A DNA stretch of 64,000 bases from CAVUDO01 sp963740255 (GTDB taxonomy: Bacteria > Actinomycetota > Actinomycetes > Mycobacteriales > Cryptosporangiaceae), in the NCBI GenBank assembly GCA_963740255.1, contig CAVUDO010000002.1:434001-498000 (forward strand), in the 5' to 3' direction. Positions 34,817-44,012 of this stretch are shown in pieces. Positions within the stretch are counted from its first letter, which is position 1; the number at the start of each line of letters is the position of its first letter. The translations under genes and the position numbers were made by a program. Under the pieces are notes generated by a model. That model was not told the DNA's origin and searched no databases. It saw nothing but the letters and a program-made list of their open reading frames with translations.

Positions 34817-37086
34817 CCACGCCACGCCGCGGCGAGCTCCGCAGGGGTGCGCCGCGACGTGGCGACCGGGGGACCGGAGAGCCGGCTCGTCGCCGCGGCG
34901 ACGAACCGACCGCCGGCATCGGCCGGCCGCACCGCAGCAAGCTCGGCGAAGCGCGGGTGTACCAGCCGCGGGGGAGCACGATCCGGGAGGCCGCCGAGGC
35001 AGGCGGCCGGACACCGCCGCGTCGCAAGCCGCACGAGCCGGTCGCCGTGGGCACCGCGCGGAACCCGGCCGGCCGGGGCCGCGCGGACGGCAAAGCCGGC
35101 ACCGGCCGTCGCGGCGACCGTTCCCGCACGACCGCTGCGCCGCGCGCGAAGGTCCGCGCGGCCCGGACCGCCGCGGGGCGGGCGGCCGAACGGCAGGCCG
35201 ACCCGGCCGCCGCGGCGGCGCGCACGGCGGCGGGCACCCGTCGCACCCCGACCGCCACCGCCCGTCGCGGCACCCGGCTCAAGCCGCCGGCCCCCGCGGC
35301 CAGCGGTCGCACCCGGCGGACCCAGGCTCCCCCCCGGCCTCCGAAGGTGCCGCGGCTGGGGAATCCGGGCCACCGGCTCACCACCACCGTGATCGTCCTG
35401 ATGGCGCTGTTCGCGGTGGCCGGTGGCCGGGTCGTGCAGATCCAGACCACCAAGGGCGACGAGTACGCCGCCGCGGCGGCCCAGTCGCACCGCCGGCACG
35501 TCGTCCTGGCCGCTCCCCGGGGCTCGATCCTGGACCGGGACGGCAACGCGCTGGCCCGCAACGTCCGGGCCACCTACGTCGCCATCGACCCTGCCTACGT
35601 CGTCGACCCTGCGGCGACGGCGGAGCTGCTGTCCGGGCTGATCGGCGTGCCCGCGTCCGAGATCGTCCGCAAGGTCTCGGTGAAGAAGAACGAGGCCGGC
35701 GACGCCATCCGGTTCGTCTACCTGCGACGCGGCCTGGATCCCGCCGTCGGGGAGGCGGTCGAGCAGACGGCCCGGGCGCGACGGCTGCCCGGGGTGATCG
35801 TCCAGGCCGAGCAGCGCCGCGAGGTGCCGGGCCACGACCTCGGCGCCAACCTGCTCGGCTTCACCGGCTGGGACGGGACGGGCCTGGCCGGGCTGGAGGC
35901 CAGCTACGACGCCCAGCTGCGGGGGGTCGACGGCGAGCGGGTCTACGACATCGGCGCGGGCGGCCAGGAGATCCCGAACGGCTACAACCGCGTCACCGCG
36001 GCCCGGCCCGGCGCCGACCTCGCGCTGACGCTGGACCGCGACCTCCAGTACGAGACCCAGCGGCTCCTCTCGGCCGCGATGCGCAGCCACCGCGGCTGGA
36101 CCGGTTCGGCTGTCGTGATGGACGTGCGGACCGGCGAGGTGCGGGCGATGGCGAGCTACCCGACCTACGACGCCGCCAGCCCCACCTCGTCCACGCCCAG
36201 GGACCGGATCGACCTGGCGTCGGCCACCGTGGTCGAGCCCGGATCGGTGCACAAGGCGGTGACGATCGCGGCCGGCCTGCAGGAGAACGTGATCGAGCCG
36301 AACAGCGTGCTGACCCTGCCGGCGACCATCCGCAAGGGCGGCGTCACCTACCGGGACACCTACCACCACGCCTCGCCCCGCTACACGCTGATGGGGATCC
36401 TGGCCCAGTCCAGCAACGTCGGGACGATCACGATCGCCGACCGCCTGGGTGCCGACCGGCTCTACGCCTACCAGCGCAAGTTCGGCCTCGGCAGGCAGAC
36501 GGGAATCGGGCTGCCCGGGGAGAGCGCCGGCATCGTGCAACCGCCGGAGAACTGGAGCGGGCCGTCGCACGGCGGTATCCCGATCGGTCTCGGCGTGGCC
36601 GTGACTCCACTGCAGATGACCTCGGTCTATGCCACCATCGCCAACGACGGCGTCCGGCTGACGCCGAGCCTGGTGCGCGGCACCGCCGGCCCGGACGGAA
36701 GCCTCCGCCCGGCCGGGCGCCCCGCCGCGCAGCGGGTGCTCAGCGCGGAGAACGCGCGTGCCCTGCGGCTGAACATGGAGGGAGTCGCGACGAAGGTCGG
36801 CACCGCCCGCAGCGCGGCCGTGCGGGGGTATCGGGTGGCCGGCAAGACCGGCACCGGCCTGCTGGTGCGCAACAACCGGTACGCCGCCGGCAACGTGTCC
36901 TCGTTCATCGGCATGGTGCCGGCCGAGGCCCCGCGGTACGTGATCAGCATCTTCGTGCATGCGCTGGGTGGGGTGGGCAGCCGGGTCACGGGACCGACGT
37001 TCTCCGACCTGGCCAGCTTCACGCTCCGGCACTACGGGGTGGCGCCGACCGGATCCGCCCCGCCGAGGATCACCCTGTACGGGTGA
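34813..37086 (+). CDS. ftsI: Peptidoglycan transpeptidase FtsI (PBP3)
   Basis: This septal class B penicillin-binding protein has 757 residues. A very basic, Arg/Ala-rich cytoplasmic N-terminus of about 185 residues precedes the membrane helix (LTTTVIVLMALFAVAGGRVVQ), then the PBP dimerisation domain (PRGSILDRDGNALA) and the transpeptidase. Active-site motifs are Ser478-x-x-Lys in GSVHK, SSN (533-535) and Lys678-Thr-Gly. The ATG overlaps the ftsL stop. The long basic tail is larger than in most homologues and may recruit partners. Confidence 0.95.
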   Translation: MTTPRRGELRRGAPRRGDRGTGEPARRRGDEPTAGIGRPHRSKLGEARVYQPRGSTIREAAEAGGRTPPRRKPHEPVAVGTARNPAGRGRADGKAGTGRRGDRSRTTAAPRAKVRAARTAAGRAAERQADPAAAAARTAAGTRRTPTATARRGTRLKPPAPAASGRTRRTQAPPRPPKVPRLGNPGHRLTTTVIVLMALFAVAGGRVVQIQTTKGDEYAAAAAQSHRRHVVLAAPRGSILDRDGNALARNVRATYVAIDPAYVVDPAATAELLSGLIGVPASEIVRKVSVKKNEAGDAIRFVYLRRGLDPAVGEAVEQTARARRLPGVIVQAEQRREVPGHDLGANLLGFTGWDGTGLAGLEASYDAQLRGVDGERVYDIGAGGQEIPNGYNRVTAARPGADLALTLDRDLQYETQRLLSAAMRSHRGWTGSAVVMDVRTGEVRAMASYPTYDAASPTSSTPRDRIDLASATVVEPGSVHKAVTIAAGLQENVIEPNSVLTLPATIRKGGVTYRDTYHHASPRYTLMGILAQSSNVGTITIADRLGADRLYAYQRKFGLGRQTGIGLPGESAGIVQPPENWSGPSHGGIPIGLGVAVTPLQMTSVYATIANDGVRLTPSLVRGTAGPDGSLRPAGRPAAQRVLSAENARALRLNMEGVATKVGTARSAAVRGYRVAGKTGTGLLVRNNRYAAGNVSSFIGMVPAEAPRYVISIFVHALGGVGSRVTGPTFSDLASFTLRHYGVAPTGSAPPRITLYG

Positions 37087-37125
37087 TCCCCCCGTCGCCA
37101 CGGCGACCCGGTACCGGCGGGCCCG

Positions 37126-38718
37126 GTGACCTCGACGGTAGGGTCTGTGCCCGTGCCCCACGTTCGTTCGCCGCGCCCTGACCGGGTCGTGCCGACGCCG
37201 CTCCGGGACCTGGTGCCGGACGGTGCGGGTGTCCTGCGTGGTCCCGGCGGTGCCGAGGCGGCCGGCGCAGTGCCGGTCCGCGGCGTGACGCTGGACAGCG
37301 CCGCGGTGCTGCCCGGCGACCTCTTCGCGGCCCTGCCCGGTGCCCGGACCCACGGTGCCCGGTACGCCGCCGCGGCCGCCGCCGCCGGCGCGACCGCGGT
37401 GGTCACCGACCACGTGGGGGTCCCCGACGCGGACGCGGCCGGTCTTCCCGCGCTGGTGGTCGACAACCCCCGCGCGGTACTCGGCTCGATGGCCGCCCGG
37501 ATCTACGGCGACCCGAGCGCGCACCTGGACGTGATCGGCGTGACCGGCACGAACGGGAAGACCACGGTCGCGCACCTCGTCGAGGCGGGAATGCGCCAGG
37601 CGGGCGTCTCGACCGGCCTGCTGGGCACCGTGGAGGCGCGGCTCGGCGACGAGCGGCTGCCGGCGGTGCGGACCACCCCCGAGGCGCCCGACCTGCAGGC
37701 GCTGCTTGCGGTGGCCCGGGAGCGTGGCGTCCGGACGCTGGTGATGGAGGTGTCCAGCCACGCGCTGGCGCTGGGTCGGGTCGGCGGGGTGCGGTTCGCC
37801 GCTGCCGGGTTCACCAACCTCGGGTCGGACCACCTGGACTTCCACGGTGACCTCGAGGACTACTTCGCGGCCAAGGCCCGCCTCTTCGACGGGCGCGCCG
37901 GCGTGGAGGTGGTCAACGTCGACGACCCGGCCGGGCGGCGACTGGTCGGCCCGGCCACCGTGACCGTGTCCGGTGCCGGCGCGCCGACGGCCAGCTGGCG
38001 GGTCACCGCGCGGGAGCCGGGCCGGTTCGGGCAGGCGTTCGCGCTGGAGGGCCCGCGCGGGGTGGCGTTGCGGGCCGAGGTGGGGATGCCGGGGCCGTAC
38101 AACGTCGACAACGCCCTGCTCGCGGTGGCGCTGCTTGACGCGGTCGGCGTCGACCCGCCCGACGCCGTGGCGGGCATCGCCGGGGCCGGTGTGCCGGGTC
38201 GGATGGAACGCGTGGACGCCGCCGAGCCGGTGCTCGCCGTCGTGGACTACGCGCACGATCCGCACTCGGTGGCCGCCGCGCTGGCCGCGCTCCGTCCGGT
38301 CACCCCGGGCCGGCTGCTCTGCGTGCTGGGCTGCGGCGGCGACCGCGACACCGCCAAGCGGGCCGCCATGGGGGAGGCCGCCGCCCGCGGCGCCGACGTG
38401 TTCGTGGCCACCGACGACAACCCCCGCTCGGAGGACCCCGCGGCGATCCGGGCCGCGATGCTGGCCGGCGTCCTCGCGGTGCCTCCCGGCGAGCGTGGCG
38501 AGGTGGTCGAGATCGCCGGCCGCGGCGAGGCCGTGGCCGAGGCGGTGCGCCGTTCCCGTCCGGGGGACACGGTCGCGGTGCTCGGCAAGGGGCACGAGCA
38601 GGGCCAGCAGATCGCCGGCGTGGTGCACCCCTTCGACGACCGGACCACGCTGTCCGCCGCGCTGCTCGCCGAGTACGACCCGGACCTGGGCCGCCGCCGC
38701 GGGCGGGCGCGCCGATGA
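37126..38718 (+). CDS. murE: UDP-N-acetylmuramoyl-tripeptide synthetase MurE (meso-DAP type)
   Basis: It adds the third stem residue to UDP-MurNAc-L-Ala-D-Glu. The product of up to 530 residues has GVTGTNGKTT (ATP), TTPEAPDLQ, EVSSHALALGRV, HLDFHG and VDYAHDPHSV. DDNPRSEDP carries the DNPR motif that marks meso-diaminopimelate specificity. Possible GTG starts are 37126, 37147 and 37153; none has a strong ribosome site. The ATGA overlap with murF shows coupling. Confidence 0.95.
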   Translation: MTSTVGSVPVPHVRSPRPDRVVPTPLRDLVPDGAGVLRGPGGAEAAGAVPVRGVTLDSAAVLPGDLFAALPGARTHGARYAAAAAAAGATAVVTDHVGVPDADAAGLPALVVDNPRAVLGSMAARIYGDPSAHLDVIGVTGTNGKTTVAHLVEAGMRQAGVSTGLLGTVEARLGDERLPAVRTTPEAPDLQALLAVARERGVRTLVMEVSSHALALGRVGGVRFAAAGFTNLGSDHLDFHGDLEDYFAAKARLFDGRAGVEVVNVDDPAGRRLVGPATVTVSGAGAPTASWRVTAREPGRFGQAFALEGPRGVALRAEVGMPGPYNVDNALLAVALLDAVGVDPPDAVAGIAGAGVPGRMERVDAAEPVLAVVDYAHDPHSVAAALAALRPVTPGRLLCVLGCGGDRDTAKRAAMGEAAARGADVFVATDDNPRSEDPAAIRAAMLAGVLAVPPGERGEVVEIAGRGEAVAEAVRRSRPGDTVAVLGKGHEQGQQIAGVVHPFDDRTTLSAALLAEYDPDLGRRRGRARR

Positions 38719-40115
38719 TCCCGCTCACCCTGGCCGCGATCGCCGCCGCGACCGGCAGCACGCTGGCCGGCGCCGACCCGGACACCGTCGTCACCGGCTC
38801 GGTCGAGTTCGACTCCCGCGAGGTGCGCGCGGGCGGGCTGTTCGTCGCCCTGGACGGCGAGCGGGTCGACGGGCACGACTTCGCGCCTGCCGCCGTGGCG
38901 GCCGGTGCCGTGGCGGTCCTGGCCACCCGTCCGGTGGCCGCGCCGGCGCTGCTGGTCGACGACGCACTGGTGGCGCTGGGTCGGCTGGCCCGGTTCGCGC
39001 TGGACCGTCTCGACCAGCTCACGGTGATCGGAGTGACCGGTTCGGCCGGCAAGACGTCCACCAAGGACCTGCTGGCCCAGCTGGTGGCCCGGCTGGGGCC
39101 CACGGTGGCGCCGCCGGGATCGTTCAACAACGAGCTCGGCCACCCGTGGACGGTGCTCCGCGCGGACGAGGACACCCGCTACCTGGTGCTGGAGAAGAGC
39201 GCCCGCGGCGAGGGACACATCCGCTGGCTCACCGAGGTGGCCCCGCCCCGGATCGGCGTGGTCCTCAACGTGGGCGTGGCCCATCTCGGAGAGTTCGGCT
39301 CCGTGGAGGTCACCGCCAAGGCCAAGGGCGAGCTGGTCGAGGCGCTGCCGCCCGACGGCCTGGCCGTCCTCAACGCCGACGACCCGCGGGTCCGCGCGAT
39401 GGCCGACCGCACGCCCGCTCCGGTCGCGCTGGTCGGCGAGGCCGCCGACGCGCACGTGCGGGCCGACGGTGTGGCCCTCGATCCGGCCGGCCGGGCGTCC
39501 TTCGCCCTGGTGACCGCGCGCGGCCGGGCACCGGTTCGGCTCGGGCTGCACGGCGCGCACCACGTCGGCAACGCCCTCGCCGCGGCCGCCGTGGCCCTGC
39601 ACCTGGGCATGGAGCTGCCCGCGGTGGCGGCGGCGCTCGGCGAGGCCCGGCCGGTGAGCCGCCGGCGGATGGAGGTCGTCGAGCGTCCTGACGGCGTCAC
39701 GGTCGTCGACGACACCTACAACGCCAACCCGGATTCGGTACGTGCGGCGCTGCGGGCCCTCGCGGCGATGACCGGCGGTACGGAGCCGCGGCGCGGCTGG
39801 GCCGTGCTGGGCCACATGGCCGAACTCGGGCCGGCCGAGGGGTCCGAGCACGAGGAGATCGGCCGACTGGTGGCACGACTGGGTATCGATCGGCTGGTGG
39901 TGGTCGGTCCGCTGGCCGCACCCATCCACACTGGTGCGATCCTTGAGCGGCCCAGGGGAGAGGAGTCGGTACACGTGCCCGATGTGGACGGTGCGCTCGC
40001 GGTGCTCGACGCCGAGCTGCGAGCCGGTGACGTAGTGTTGGTCAAGGCCTCCAAATCGGCCCACCTGGAGCGGATCACGACGGCCCTGCTCGGCCGCCCG
40101 GAGGTGCGCGCGTGA
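38715..40115 (+). CDS. murF: UDP-N-acetylmuramoyl-tripeptide--D-alanyl-D-alanine ligase
   Basis: It adds D-Ala-D-Ala to complete the UDP-MurNAc pentapeptide. The 466-residue product has an N-terminal UDP-binding domain (VEFDSREVRAGGLFVAL), the ATP loop GVTGSAGKTSTK, NNELGHPWTVL, the carbamate-Lys region and VVDDTYNANPDSVRAAL in the C-terminal domain. It overlaps murE and mraY by four bases each, in a tight run of coupled genes. Confidence 0.96.
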   Translation: MIPLTLAAIAAATGSTLAGADPDTVVTGSVEFDSREVRAGGLFVALDGERVDGHDFAPAAVAAGAVAVLATRPVAAPALLVDDALVALGRLARFALDRLDQLTVIGVTGSAGKTSTKDLLAQLVARLGPTVAPPGSFNNELGHPWTVLRADEDTRYLVLEKSARGEGHIRWLTEVAPPRIGVVLNVGVAHLGEFGSVEVTAKAKGELVEALPPDGLAVLNADDPRVRAMADRTPAPVALVGEAADAHVRADGVALDPAGRASFALVTARGRAPVRLGLHGAHHVGNALAAAAVALHLGMELPAVAAALGEARPVSRRRMEVVERPDGVTVVDDTYNANPDSVRAALRALAAMTGGTEPRRGWAVLGHMAELGPAEGSEHEEIGRLVARLGIDRLVVVGPLAAPIHTGAILERPRGEESVHVPDVDGALAVLDAELRAGDVVLVKASKSAHLERITTALLGRPEVRA

Positions 40116-41188
40116 GGAGTGTGCTGGCGGCGGCGTTCGTCGCGTTCGTGCTCTCGATCTTCGGCACCCCGGTGGCCATCCGGTACCTGCAGCGGCTCAA
40201 GCTCGGGCAGGAGATCCGGGCGGACGGCCCGCAGCACCACGTGTCCAAGCAGGGCACGCCCACCATGGGCGGGATCGTGTTCATCATCGCCACGGTGATC
40301 GCCTACGTGGTGGCCCAGCTCATCGCCGGCGACCGTCGGATGAGCCCCACAGCCGTCACCCTGCTCGGGCTGTTCGTCGGGATGGGCCTGGTCGGGTTCG
40401 TCGACGACTTCATCAAGATCCGCCGCAAGCGCAGCCTCGGGCTGAACAAGCGCGGCAAGCTGCTCGGCCAGGTGATCATCGCCGTCGGCTTCGCCGTGCT
40501 CGCGCTCAACCTCCGGGACAAGGACGGCGTCGCGGTGGGCTCGGACAAGTTGTCGTTCATCAAGGACCTGGAGTGGGCCAACCTCACCCAGGTCGGCGCC
40601 GCCGCGCTGTTCGCGTTCGTGGTGATCGCCGCGGCCAACGGCGTGAACCTCACCGACGGCCTGGACGGCCTGGCCACCGGCTCCTCGGTGATGGTGCTGG
40701 GCGCCTACGTCCTGATCGGGTTCTGGCAGTACCGCAACACCTGCGGCGGCGACTTCCAGGTCGGGCCCGCCGGCTACTGCTACATCGTCCGGGACGCGCT
40801 CGACGTGGCGCTGATCGCGGCGGCGGCGGCGGGGGCGCTGTTCGGGTTCCTGTGGTGGAACGCGCCGCCGGCCAGGGTGTTCATGGGCGACACCGGCGCG
40901 CTGGGGCTGGGCGGCCTGATCGCCGGCATGGCCCTGACCACCCGCACCACGATGCTGCTGGCCATCCTCGGCGGCCTGTTCGTGATCATCACGCTCTCGG
41001 TGATCATCCAGATCATCTCGTTCCGATCCACCGGCAAGCGGGTGTTCCGGATGGCGCCGCTGCAACACCACTTCGAGCTGGCCGGCTGGGCCGAGACGAC
41101 GATCGTGGTGCGGTTCTGGATCATCTCGGGCATCTGCGTGGCCGGCGGGCTGGGCATCTTCTACGCGGACTACCTCGGACTGCTGTGA
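40112..41188 (+). CDS. mraY: Phospho-N-acetylmuramoyl-pentapeptide transferase
   Basis: It forms lipid I at the inner membrane face by moving phospho-MurNAc-pentapeptide onto undecaprenyl phosphate. The 358-residue product has about ten membrane helices, with QGTPTMGGIVFI, LGFVDDFIK-type Asp pair (VGFVDDFIKIRRKRSLGL), NGVNLTDGLDGLA, FMGDTGALGLGG and MAPLQHHFELAGW, the canonical MraY loops. The GTG start overlaps the murF stop and its own stop overlaps murD. Confidence 0.97.
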   Translation: MRSVLAAAFVAFVLSIFGTPVAIRYLQRLKLGQEIRADGPQHHVSKQGTPTMGGIVFIIATVIAYVVAQLIAGDRRMSPTAVTLLGLFVGMGLVGFVDDFIKIRRKRSLGLNKRGKLLGQVIIAVGFAVLALNLRDKDGVAVGSDKLSFIKDLEWANLTQVGAAALFAFVVIAAANGVNLTDGLDGLATGSSVMVLGAYVLIGFWQYRNTCGGDFQVGPAGYCYIVRDALDVALIAAAAAGALFGFLWWNAPPARVFMGDTGALGLGGLIAGMALTTRTTMLLAILGGLFVIITLSVIIQIISFRSTGKRVFRMAPLQHHFELAGWAETTIVVRFWIISGICVAGGLGIFYADYLGLL

Positions 41189-42624
41189 ACGCGGGGGCCG
41201 CGGCGGACGGCGGGCGAGGCTGGTACGCCGGCCGGCACGTGCTCGTCGGCGGCGCCGGGATCACCGGCGGGGCGGTCACCGACGCGCTGTTGGGGTTGGA
41301 CGCCCGGGTGACCGTCGTCGACCGGGTCGACTCCGAGGCGCTGGCCGGCCTGGCCGCGCGGGGGGCCGCGAGGCTGGTCGACCCGGAGCGGCTTCCCGCC
41401 GACATCGACCAGGTCGTCGTCTCGCCGGGCTGGCGACCCGACCATCCGCTGCTGGCCCAGGCCGCGGCCGCCGGCATCGAGGTGTTCAGCGAGCCGGAGC
41501 TGGCCTGGCGACTACGTCACCGGCCGGACGGTGCGGCGCCGGCCCGCTGGCTCGCGGTCACCGGCACGAACGGGAAGACCACCACGGTCACGATGCTGGC
41601 CTCGATGCTCGCCGCGGCCGGCCGGCACACCGTGGCCGCGGGCAACGTCGGGCACCCGCTGGTCACCGCGGTGCTGGCCGAGGAGCCCTACGACGTGCTC
41701 GCCGTGGAGCTGTCCAGCTTCCAGCTGCACTGGTCGTCCAGCCTCTCCCCGCATGCCGCCGTGGTCCTCAACCTCGCCGAGGACCACCTCGACTGGCACG
41801 GCGGCTTCGACGCGTACGCCGCGACCAAGGCCGTGCTGTGGCGGGATCCGGACACCCTCGCCGTGGGCAACGCCGACGACCCCCGGGTGCTCGCCCTGCT
41901 CGACGCCGCGGCCGGACGCCGGGTCTCGTTCACCCTCGACACCCCCGCGCCCGGGCAGCTCGGCGTGGTGGAGGCGCTGCTGGTCGACCGGGCCTTCGAC
42001 GACCTCGGGGAAGCGGTCGACCCGGCGCATGCCGCGGCCGTGGGCTCGCTGGACCAGGTCCGCCCGGCCGGGCCGCACAACGTCGCCAACGCCCTGGCCG
42101 CGGCGGCGCTGGCCCGGGCCGTGGGGGTGCCGACCACCGCGGTGGCCGAGGGCCTGCTGCGATACGTCCCCGAGCCGCACCGGAACGTCCACCTGGCCAC
42201 CGTGGCCGGCGTGTCCTGGGTGGACGACAGCAAGGCCACCAACCCGCACGCCGCCGCGGCGTCGCTGGCCTCCTACCCCCACATCGTCTGGATCGCCGGT
42301 GGCCAGCTCAAGGGCGTGTCCGTCGACCCGCTGGTGCGGGCGGCGGCAGGCCGGCTCCGCGGCGCGGTGCTGCTGGGTGCCGATCGCGCGGAGGTCGCCG
42401 CCGCGTTGGCCCGACACGCGCCGGGCGTCCCGGTCGTCGAGGTCGACAGGACCGATGATGGCGCCATGTCCGATGTCGTCGTCGCCGCCGCCCGGCTGGC
42501 CCAGCAAGGGGACACCGTGCTGCTCGCCCCGGCCGCGGCGTCCTACGACATGTTCGCCGGCTACGCGGCCCGCGGCCGGGCGTTCGCCGACGCGGTGACC
42601 GCGCTGGCCGCCGGCGGGGACTGA
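41185..42624 (+). CDS. murD: UDP-N-acetylmuramoylalanine--D-glutamate ligase
   Basis: It adds D-Glu to UDP-MurNAc-L-Ala. The 479-residue product shows VLVGGAGITGGAV (UDP site), the VVSPGW motif, AVTGTNGKTTTVTML, LSSFQL, NLAEDHLDWHGG, PEPHRNVHLATVAGVSWVDDSKATNPHAA and a final LLAPAAASYDMFAGYAARGRAF. The GTG overlaps the mraY stop. ftsW starts two bases after its stop. Confidence 0.96.
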   Translation: MNAGAAADGGRGWYAGRHVLVGGAGITGGAVTDALLGLDARVTVVDRVDSEALAGLAARGAARLVDPERLPADIDQVVVSPGWRPDHPLLAQAAAAGIEVFSEPELAWRLRHRPDGAAPARWLAVTGTNGKTTTVTMLASMLAAAGRHTVAAGNVGHPLVTAVLAEEPYDVLAVELSSFQLHWSSSLSPHAAVVLNLAEDHLDWHGGFDAYAATKAVLWRDPDTLAVGNADDPRVLALLDAAAGRRVSFTLDTPAPGQLGVVEALLVDRAFDDLGEAVDPAHAAAVGSLDQVRPAGPHNVANALAAAALARAVGVPTTAVAEGLLRYVPEPHRNVHLATVAGVSWVDDSKATNPHAAAASLASYPHIVWIAGGQLKGVSVDPLVRAAAGRLRGAVLLGADRAEVAAALARHAPGVPVVEVDRTDDGAMSDVVVAAARLAQQGDTVLLAPAAASYDMFAGYAARGRAFADAVTALAAGGD

Positions 42625-42626
42625 CG

Positions 42627-44012
42627 ATGGTCGCCGCGGACGTGCCCGAGGCGGGGTCGGCGCGCCGGGCGGCCGCGGCCGAGCCGACCGCGCCCACCGC
42701 CGACGACCGCGCGCTGGTCAACCCGATGTCCGCGCTGGCCGGGCTGCTGCGCCGGCCGATGGCCTCCTACTATCTGCTGCTCGCCAGCGCCGGACTGTTG
42801 CTGGGTCTCGGGCTGATCATGGTGCTTTCGGCGTCGAGCATCGTCTCCTACACCGGCTCGGGCAGCGCCTTCACGATATTCAACAAGCAGGGCACCTGGG
42901 CGCTGGTCGGCCTGCCGGCGTTCTGGTGCGCGCTGCGGTTGCCGCTGCGGTTCTGGCCGCTGCTCGGCTGGCCGCTGGTGCTCGCCTCGGCCGTGATGCT
43001 CGCCCTGCTGCCGTTCTACGGCAAGGAGGTCAACGGCGTCCGGCTGTGGCTGGAGGTCGGCCCGATCCAGGTGCAGCCGGTGGAGGTGGCCAAGCTCGCG
43101 CTGGCGTTGTGGGGCGCGTCGGTGCTGGTCGGCAAGCGTCCGCTGCTGACCAGTTGGCGGCACCTGGCCGTGCCGCTGCTGGTGGTGTCGGCGGTGCTGT
43201 TCGCGCTGGTGGCCCCGAACGACTTCGGCGGGGTGGTGCTGCTGGTGCTGGTGCTGGTCGCGCTGCTGTGGGTGGCCGGGGTGCGGTTCCGGGTGTTCGC
43301 CGTGCTGGCGGTGCTGACCGCGTCCGCCGCGTCCGTGCTGATCCTCACCAGTCCGGAGCGCATCGACCGGCTGACCAGCTTCCGTGACCCCTTCGCCGAC
43401 CAGCAGGACACCGGCTTCCAGGCGGTCCGGGGCTTCTACTCGCTGGCCACCGGCGGCTGGTTCGGCGTCGGCCTCGGGCAGAGCCGGGAGAAGTGGGGCC
43501 GGCTGCCGCTGGCCTACAACGACTTCATCTACGCGGTGATCGGCGAGGAACTGGGCGTGCTGGGCTGCCTGGTGGTGCTGCTGCTGTTCGGCGTGATGAC
43601 CTACGCTGGGCTGCGCATCGCGCGGCGGGTGGACGACCCGTTCCGCCGGCTGGTCGCGTCGGCCTGCACGGTGTGGCTGGGGGGCCAGGCGCTGATCAAC
43701 ATCGGCGGCGTGCTGGGCCTGCTCCCGATCACCGGGTTGCCGCTGCCGCTGATCTCGGCCGGTGGCAGTGCGCTTGTCGTCACGATGTTCGTGGTCGGCA
43801 TGCTGGCGAGCTTCGCCCGCACCGAACCCGACGCGGTGACGGCGTTGCACGCCCGGGGCCGCACCTGGTGGGTCCGGCTGTCCGGCGTCCCGCTGCCCCC
43901 GGCGCCCACGCCGGCGCGGAGTTCGCGGCGGAGCACGACGGGCACGACGGGCACGGCGACGGCGCGTCAGGCGTTACGGTCAGGGTCGGCTCGGAGAGGA
44001 GGTCGCCGGTGA
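42627..44012 (+). CDS. ftsW: Septal peptidoglycan polymerase FtsW
   Basis: This SEDS-family glycosyltransferase polymerises lipid II with FtsI. The 461-residue product has about ten membrane helices, with GLIMVLSASSIVS, NGVRLWLEVGPIQVQPVEVAKLALALW, PNDFGGVVLL, the catalytic-loop region GVGLGQSREKWGRLPLAYNDFIYAVIGEELGVLGC and LPLISAGGSALV. The cytoplasmic tail is Ser/Thr/Arg-rich, as in actinobacteria, where it can contact FtsZ or FtsI. It overlaps murG by four bases. Confidence 0.96.
   Translation: MVAADVPEAGSARRAAAAEPTAPTADDRALVNPMSALAGLLRRPMASYYLLLASAGLLLGLGLIMVLSASSIVSYTGSGSAFTIFNKQGTWALVGLPAFWCALRLPLRFWPLLGWPLVLASAVMLALLPFYGKEVNGVRLWLEVGPIQVQPVEVAKLALALWGASVLVGKRPLLTSWRHLAVPLLVVSAVLFALVAPNDFGGVVLLVLVLVALLWVAGVRFRVFAVLAVLTASAASVLILTSPERIDRLTSFRDPFADQQDTGFQAVRGFYSLATGGWFGVGLGQSREKWGRLPLAYNDFIYAVIGEELGVLGCLVVLLLFGVMTYAGLRIARRVDDPFRRLVASACTVWLGGQALINIGGVLGLLPITGLPLPLISAGGSALVVTMFVVGMLASFARTEPDAVTALHARGRTWWVRLSGVPLPPAPTPARSSRRSTTGTTGTATARQALRSGSARRGGRR

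Noticed and set aside
33877..38628. A 1583-codon minus-strand frame across ftsL, ftsI and murE
   Set aside because: It is antisense to four solid dcw genes, shows no domain and has composition bias typical of shadow frames.
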